NCBI GenBank assembly: GCA_018401275.1
Contig: JAGYKW010000001.1
Coordinates: 614,001 to 678,000, forward strand
Reading direction: 5' to 3'
DNA length: 64,000 nt
Origin: Nitriliruptoraceae bacterium
GTDB lineage: Bacteria > Actinomycetota > Nitriliruptoria > Nitriliruptorales > Nitriliruptoraceae
Shown here piece by piece: positions 59,288 to 64,000 of this stretch. Under the pieces are notes generated by a model. That model did not search any database. It had not been told where the DNA came from and saw nothing but the letters and a program-made list of their open reading frames with translations. The translations under genes were made by a program, and so were the position numbers. Position 1 is the stretch's first letter, and every line of letters starts with the position of its first letter.

Positions 59288-60848
59288 TGCCGCCCGCCGC
59301 CGCAGCAGCACCCGCACCGGCCGCCCCCGCACCAGCACCCGCACCCGCACCGGCACCGGCGCCTGTCGCGACCAAGGCCAAGGACAAGGCCGCAGCACCC
59401 CGCGCCGACGGTCACCGTCGTGAGCGCACGAGCGACCACGACGTCGACGTCATCGTCATCGGTGGCGGCACGGGCGGCTACTCGACCGCCCTGCGTGCCG
59501 CCCAGCTCGGCCTGGAGGTCGCACTCGTCGAGCGCGCGAAGGTCGGCGGGACCTGCCTGCACTGGGGCTGCATCCCGTCGAAGGCGCTGCTCCAGACCGC
59601 TGAGGTCGCCGAGTCCGCGCACGAGGCGGGCGACTTCGGCGTCGCGCTCGACGCCGCGAGCATCCGCATCGACGTGGCCAAGATGAACGCGCACAAGGAC
59701 GGCGTCGTCGACAGGATGTGGAAGGGGCTCCAGGGAGCGCTCGCGAAGCGCAAGGTCGACGTCATCCACGGCGACGCCCACCTGACCTCGGACGACACGG
59801 TGGAGATCGCGCTGGCCGATGGTGGATCGCGCACCCTGCGCGCCCCGTCGATCGTCATCGCGACCGGCTCGAAGGTCCGTGAGCTGCCGTTCGCACCGTT
59901 CGACCACAAGCGCATCATCTCCTCCGACGACGCGCTCTACCTCGACAAGCTGCCGAAGAAGGCCATCATCGTCGGTTCCGGCGCGGTCGGGATGGAGTTC
60001 GCGACCGCCTGGAGCGCGTTCGACGTCGAGGTCACGATCGTCGAGCTCGCCGACCGACTGCTGCCGCTCGAGGATGCCGACAGCTCGAAGGAGATCGAAC
60101 GCGCGTTCCGCAAGCGTGGCGTCACCGCACACACGGGCGTGAAGCTGACCGGTGTCGAGGCGACCGCACGCTCGGTGTCGGCGACCATCGAGACGTCGAA
60201 GGGTGAGGAGACGCTGAAGGCCGATCTCATCCTCGTCGCGATCGGACGTGCACCGGTGACCGAGGGCGTCGCGCTCGACACGGCCGGTGTCGAGGTCGAC
60301 CCGCGCGGCTTCGTCGTCATCGACGACCACTGCCGCACGAACGTGCGCGGCATCTGGGCCGTCGGTGACGTCATCGACACGCTCGGCCTCGCACACGCGT
60401 CCTTCGCGGAGGGGATGCTCGTCGCCGATCAGCTCGGCGGACTGGACGTCACCCCCATCGACTACCTCGGTGTGCCACGCGTCGTGTACTCGCATCCGGA
60501 GGTCGCGTCGGTGGGCTACCGCGAGCAGCAGGCCAAGGACGCCGGCATGGAGGTCGTCATCGAGAAGTACCCGTTCCAGGCGCTCGGGCGCGCGGCGATG
60601 GCGAACCAGACCGGCATGGTCAAGATCGTGGCCGAGAAGGATGACTCGCAGCCCGGGTCCGCCGGACGCGTGCTCGGCATCCACATCGTGGGCCGCGCGC
60701 GACCGACCTGATCGCCGAGGCGCAGCTGATCACCAACTGGGAGGCGCTGCCGATGGAGGTCGCGCAGCTCATCCACGCCCACCCGTCGTTCAGCGAGGCC
60801 ATCGGCGAGGCGCATCTCGCGCTCGCCGGTCGTGCCCTGCACGGCTGA
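59012..60848 (+). CDS. lpdA: Dihydrolipoyl dehydrogenase (E3) with N-terminal lipoyl domain; frame broken twice as sequenced
   Basis: Flavin disulfide reductase that reoxidises lipoyl groups of 2-oxoacid dehydrogenases. Residues 1-80 form a lipoyl domain (K42 in [14 protein letters not shown]). An Ala-Pro linker and the E3 core follow, with [19 protein letters not shown] and the redox cysteines in [16 protein letters not shown]. The lipoyl part is in one frame, the core (from about 59281) in a second, and the tail with [16 protein letters not shown], including the catalytic histidine, in a third, ending at 60848. One base appears lost near 59283-59300 and one near 60695 in GTGGGCCGCG. Restoring both gives 612 residues. 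Sequence error or recent mutation are both possible. Confidence 0.85.
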
Positions 60849-60900
60849 CCCAGACCACCCGGATCGGGCTCCTCGAGCCCGCAGGGAAGGAGCAGGAACC

Positions 60901-61176
60901 GTGGCCGATGTCCAGCTGCCCCAGCTCGGTGAGTCCGTCACCGAGGGGATCATCACCGCCTGGCTCGTCAGCCCCGGCGACACCGTCACCGTCGACCAGC
61001 CCATCGTCGAGATCTCCACCGACAAGGTCGACACCGAGATCCCCTCCCCCGTCGCCGGCACCGTCGCCGAACTGCGCGCCGCGGTCGACGAGACCGTCCA
61101 GGTCGGCCAGATCATCGCCGTCATCACCGCCGACGCCAACGCCACACCCGCGCCAGCCGCCAGCAGCACCTGCGCC
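60901..61176 (+). repeat. Lipoyl-domain direct repeat, copy 2
   Basis: The second copy, at the start of the E2 gene, has two differences from 59012-59287, one of them changing Val to Ile. The copies are in direct orientation about 1.9 kb apart, so recombination between them could delete the E3 gene. Confidence 0.92.
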
Positions 61177-62188
61177 GCCGCCGCCGCAGCACCCGCACCC
61201 GCACCGGCCGCCCCGCAGCAGCCGCGCCAGCCGCGGCACCAGCACCGCACCGCGCCCGACCGTGGCCGCAGCCACGCGGACGCCAGCACCGGCCACCACT
61301 GCAGCACTGACGTCGCCGCTGGTGCGCCGGAAGCTCGCGGCTGCGGGCGTCCCCGCCGGTCAGGTCAGCGCCACCGGTCCCGGCGGACGCATCAGCCGTG
61401 CGGACGCCGATCGTGCGGTCGCTGGACGCGGACTCCCCGGCGCCAGCTCCATCGACTTCGCCGGGGCGCGCGAGAAGGTCGAGCCGCTCACCCGGATCCG
61501 CCGCGCGATCGCCGACTCGATGATGCGCTCGCTCCAGACGACCGCGCAGCTCACCGCAGCCGTCGAGGCCGACGTCACCTCCATCATGCACCTGCGCGAG
61601 CAGCACAAGGATGCGTTCCGTGCTGCGAACGGCGTCGGCCTCTCCCCGCTCGCCATGATCTCTCGGGTCGTGGTCGACGTGCTCCGCCGCCACCCTGCGC
61701 TCAACGCCTCCATCGACACCACGGCGGGGACCGTCACCTACCACGACTACGTGAACCTCGGCATCGCCGTCGACACCGAGCGCGGCCTGCTCGTCCCCAA
61801 CATCAAGGATGCACAGTCGCTCGACGTCGCCGGTGTCGCGCGCGCGATCGGTGACCTCGCGAGCCGCACGCGCGAGCGCAAGGTCACCCCCGACGACATC
61901 TCTGGAGGGACGTTCACGATCACGAACACGGGCTCGCGCGGGACGCTGTTCGACACGCCGATCCTCAACCCGCCCGAGGTCGCGATCCTGGCGACGTGCG
62001 CGATCGAGAAGCGCCCGGTGGTCGTCGAGGACGATCTGGGCGAGTCCGTGGCGATCCGCTGGATGACCTACCTGTGCCTGACCTACGACCACCGGATGGT
62101 GGACGGTGCCGACGCCGCCCGCTTCCTGTCCGAGGTCAAGGATCAGCTGGCGACCGTCGACCTCAGCAGCGAGGTCGCGGGCGCGTGA
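60901..62188 (+). CDS. 2-oxoacid dehydrogenase E2 (dihydrolipoyl acyltransferase); frame broken in the linker as sequenced
   Basis: Acyltransferase core of a pyruvate, 2-oxoglutarate or branched-chain oxoacid dehydrogenase. The start at GTG 60901 encodes a lipoyl domain almost identical to that of the E3 gene. After an Ala-Pro linker comes the subunit-binding domain ([35 protein letters not shown]) and the catalytic domain with [16 protein letters not shown] and the active-site [15 protein letters not shown]. The lipoyl frame and the catalytic frame differ. Ala/Pro coding passes through all three frames, so two single bases seem lost (about 61205-61220 and 61235-61262). Restoring both gives 429 residues. 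No E1 gene is in view. Confidence 0.85.
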
Positions 62189-62934
62189 CGGACCACGGCA
62201 GCACTCCCGGGGAACGGCTCCGCGCCGAGCCGGGGAGCCCGCTGCGCGTCATGGAGCTCGGCACCGTCGAGTACCGGGCCGCCTGGGCGCTGCAGCAGCA
62301 GATCGCAGCGGAGCGGCAGCGCGACGCGATCGACGACACCGTGCTGCTGCTCGAGCACCCGCCGGTCTACACGCTGGGTCGCCGCGCGACGATGGAGCAC
62401 GTGCTGCTCGATGCCGAGCAGCGTGCGACTGCCGGCATCGACGTCGTCGAGGTCGACCGTGGTGGCGACGTCACGTATCACGGACCGGGACAGCTCGTCG
62501 TCTACCCGGTCGTGCGGCTCGCCGGCCAACGGCACGTCGTCGACTTCGTCCGCGCGCTCGAGGAGGTCGCGATCGTCGCGCTCGCCAGCCTCGAGGTCGT
62601 CGGCGAGCGCCGCGACGGCCTGACCGGCGTCTGGGTCGGCCGCGAGAAGATCGTCGCCATCGGGGTGCGCGTCGGTGCCGGCGGCGTGACCAGCCATGGC
62701 CTCGCGCTCAACGTCGCGCCCGACCTCCTGCACTTCGGTGGGATCGTGCCGTGCGGGCTCGCCACCGAGGGTGTGACGTCGCTCGCGGCCCTCGGCCGGC
62801 CGGCCGACATGGCCATCGCGCGCGCGGCGATGCGCACCGGCCTCGCACAGGTGCTCGACGCATCGCTCACCGACGTACCTTCGGAGGACCTCCCCGCTCC
62901 CCTCACCACCCTCACCGAGGTAGCCAGCCGATGA
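62185..62934 (+). CDS. lipB: Octanoyl-[acyl-carrier-protein]:protein octanoyltransferase
   Basis: Transfers octanoate from acyl carrier protein to lipoyl domains. The 249-residue product has RGGDVTYHGPGQLVVYPVV, the lysine in VGREKIVAIGVRV, TSHGLALNV, and the catalytic cysteine in FGGIVPCGLATEGVTSL. The GTG at 62185 overlaps the E2 stop (GTGA), so LipB production is coupled to that of its substrate protein. Its frame and the E2 catalytic frame are both intact here. Confidence 0.96.
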   Translation: MTDHGSTPGERLRAEPGSPLRVMELGTVEYRAAWALQQQIAAERQRDAIDDTVLLLEHPPVYTLGRRATMEHVLLDAEQRATAGIDVVEVDRGGDVTYHGPGQLVVYPVVRLAGQRHVVDFVRALEEVAIVALASLEVVGERRDGLTGVWVGREKIVAIGVRVGAGGVTSHGLALNVAPDLLHFGGIVPCGLATEGVTSLAALGRPADMAIARAAMRTGLAQVLDASLTDVPSEDLPAPLTTLTEVASR

Positions 62935-63965
62935 GCGTGACCCAGCCGATCGTCCCCCCGGGTGCACGGACCCTCGCGGTCCTTCCTCGCGAGCAGGTCA
63001 AGCGCGCCGGTGTCGTGCGTCCGTCGATCGACACGTCCCTCCACGACGGGCGCAAGCCGCCGTGGCTGAAGGTCAAGCTGTCGACCGGGGAGAACTTCCG
63101 CGACGTGACGCGCCTGATGGAGGACCTGTCGCTCAACACGGTGTGCGCCCAGGCCGCCTGCCCCAACATCCACGAGTGCTGGGAGATGCGCGAGGCGACG
63201 TTCCTCATCGGCGGCGAGGACTGCACGCGCAGGTGCGGGTTCTGCCAGATCCAGACGGGCAAGCCCGCCGGCTACGACCGTGACGAGCCGCGGCGTGTCG
63301 CCGAGGCCGTCGAGCACCTGGGCCTGCGCTTCGCGGTGGTGACGATGGTCGCGCGCGACGACCTCGAGGATGGCGGCGCATGGCTCGTCGCCGAGACGAT
63401 CCGGCAGATCCGCGCGCGCACCCCGGAGGTCGGCGTCGAGGTGCTCCCGAGCGACTTCGGCTACGGGCGCGACCCGGAGGCCGGAGCACGTGCGCTCGAG
63501 CAGGTCCTCGAGGCGCTGCCTGACGTGTTCGCGTTCAACCTGGAGACGACGCGCCGGCTGTTCCCGGTCGTGCGCCCGTCGTTCGACTACGACCGTGGCC
63601 TCGCGTTCCTCGCGCTCGCCCGTGAGCGCTTCCCTCGCACGACCGCGGTCAAGTCGAATCTGATCGCTGGGATGGGCGAGACGGACGACGAGCTGCGCGA
63701 GTGCATGCGCGACCTGCGTGCCGCAGGCGTCGACACGCTCACGATCGGTCAGTACCTCCAGCCGTCGGCGCAGCATCTCGCGCTCGACCGCTACGTCACC
63801 CCCGAGGTCTTCGCCGCGCTGCGCACCTACGGCGAGCAGGAGCTCGGCTTCGCTCACGTGGAGGCCGGACCGCTCGTGCGCTCGAGCTACCACGCGGGCC
63901 AGCAAGCCATCGACGCACAGGCCTGGGCGCCGTCCGCAGGTCAGCCCGGCGGCCCGACCGCCTGA
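62931..63965 (+). CDS. lipA: Lipoyl synthase
   Basis: A radical SAM enzyme of 344 residues that inserts two sulfurs into protein-bound octanoyl groups. The radical SAM cluster motif is DCTRRCGFCQI (CxxxCxxC). The auxiliary sacrificial cluster is bound by CAQAACPNIHEC, and the closing RSSYHAGQ motif supplies the conserved serine. The ATG at 62931 overlaps lipB (ATGA). Together lipB and lipA complete the lipoate pathway for the E2 and E3 encoded just upstream. The last 35 bases of the window hold no gene. Confidence 0.97.
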   Translation: MSVTQPIVPPGARTLAVLPREQVKRAGVVRPSIDTSLHDGRKPPWLKVKLSTGENFRDVTRLMEDLSLNTVCAQAACPNIHECWEMREATFLIGGEDCTRRCGFCQIQTGKPAGYDRDEPRRVAEAVEHLGLRFAVVTMVARDDLEDGGAWLVAETIRQIRARTPEVGVEVLPSDFGYGRDPEAGARALEQVLEALPDVFAFNLETTRRLFPVVRPSFDYDRGLAFLALARERFPRTTAVKSNLIAGMGETDDELRECMRDLRAAGVDTLTIGQYLQPSAQHLALDRYVTPEVFAALRTYGEQELGFAHVEAGPLVRSSYHAGQQAIDAQAWAPSAGQPGGPTA

Positions 63966-64000
63966 CGGCCTGACGGCCTGGAGGCGACGGACGCCCGAGG

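Noticed and set aside
59012-59686. A separate small lipoyl protein encoded before the E3 gene
   Set aside because: After the linker this frame turns into Arg/Pro/His-rich nonsense while the E3 core continues in the next frame, so it is the broken N-terminus of the E3 gene.
60832-61854. E2 gene ending at 61854 in the lipoyl frame
   Set aside because: Beyond the linker the frame gives Arg-rich sequence with no E2 motifs; the catalytic domain is in another frame up to 62188.
1-64000. CRISPR arrays, insertion sequences, tRNA or rRNA genes, phage or toxin-antitoxin systems
   Set aside because: No regularly spaced repeats, transposase motifs, tRNA-like cloverleaf ends, rRNA stretches or phage genes were seen on either strand.

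Overview
The window is a GC-rich (about 70% by eye), densely packed bacterial chromosome segment. Several signs point to Actinomycetota: a DUF3040 gene upstream of mraZ, SepF/YggT/PgeF downstream of ftsZ with no ftsA, a DUF6504-dnaE2-dinB cassette behind a TCGAAC-N4-GTTCG type LexA box, a PimB-like mannosyltransferase, a eukaryote-like IleS and GC-centred TAnnnT -10 boxes. MurE carries the DNPR motif, so the peptidoglycan is probably of the meso-diaminopimelate type. A deep-branching class is my guess, because murD and divIVA are absent from their usual places. No rRNA, tRNA, insertion sequence, phage or CRISPR array was seen.

Layout. 1-3550 (minus): a TraR/DksA zinc finger protein, lspA, an RluA-family pseudouridine synthase, and dnaE1 running off the left edge. 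3599-7544 (plus): ileS behind a structured leader, then an HExxH protein. 7558-24290 (minus): a near-complete division and cell-wall (dcw) cluster, in transcription order mraZ, rsmH, ftsL, ftsI, murE, murF, mraY, ftsW, murG, murC, murB, ftsQ, ftsZ, pgeF, yggS, sepF, yggT. It has internal promoters before murE and ftsZ and many 1-8 base overlaps between genes. 24642-31990: DUF3040, an enoyl-CoA hydratase family gene, a Cys-rich protein and an SOS mutagenesis cassette. 32017-35597: two lipoproteins and three poorly known genes, one a zinc-ribbon/discoidin membrane protein.

35645-36892 is the most striking part. A promoter starts exactly at the ATG of a 25-codon leader peptide that contains Tyr, Phe-Phe and Trp in a row. 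A UUCG hairpin, a possible antiterminator and a strong terminator follow, and then a type I-beta DAHP synthase gene. This looks like ribosome-mediated attenuation of the first step of aromatic amino acid synthesis, driven by all three end products.

36951-50927 holds central and accessory metabolism: phosphofructokinase, glycerol kinase, MsrB, an acyltransferase, an S9 peptidase, a ROK kinase lacking its zinc cysteines, an alpha/beta hydrolase, a membrane-anchored endonuclease/phosphatase-fold protein, a PimB-like transferase, a NYN-domain protein and DUF309. 50993-58841 holds DNA repair (fpg, an exonuclease/GIY-YIG fusion) on the plus strand. On the minus strand lies a run of glycerate kinase, an iron-sulfur assembly protein, an EamA transporter, a receiver-like protein, trpD, a CsaA-like protein and a redoxin.

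59012-63965 (plus) is a 2-oxoacid dehydrogenase/lipoate module: an E3 with an N-terminal lipoyl domain, an E2, lipB and lipA. The two lipoyl-domain segments are almost identical DNA. As given, both the E3 and the E2 frame are broken, each by what look like two single-base losses, which is unlike anything else in the window and may be a sequence artefact.
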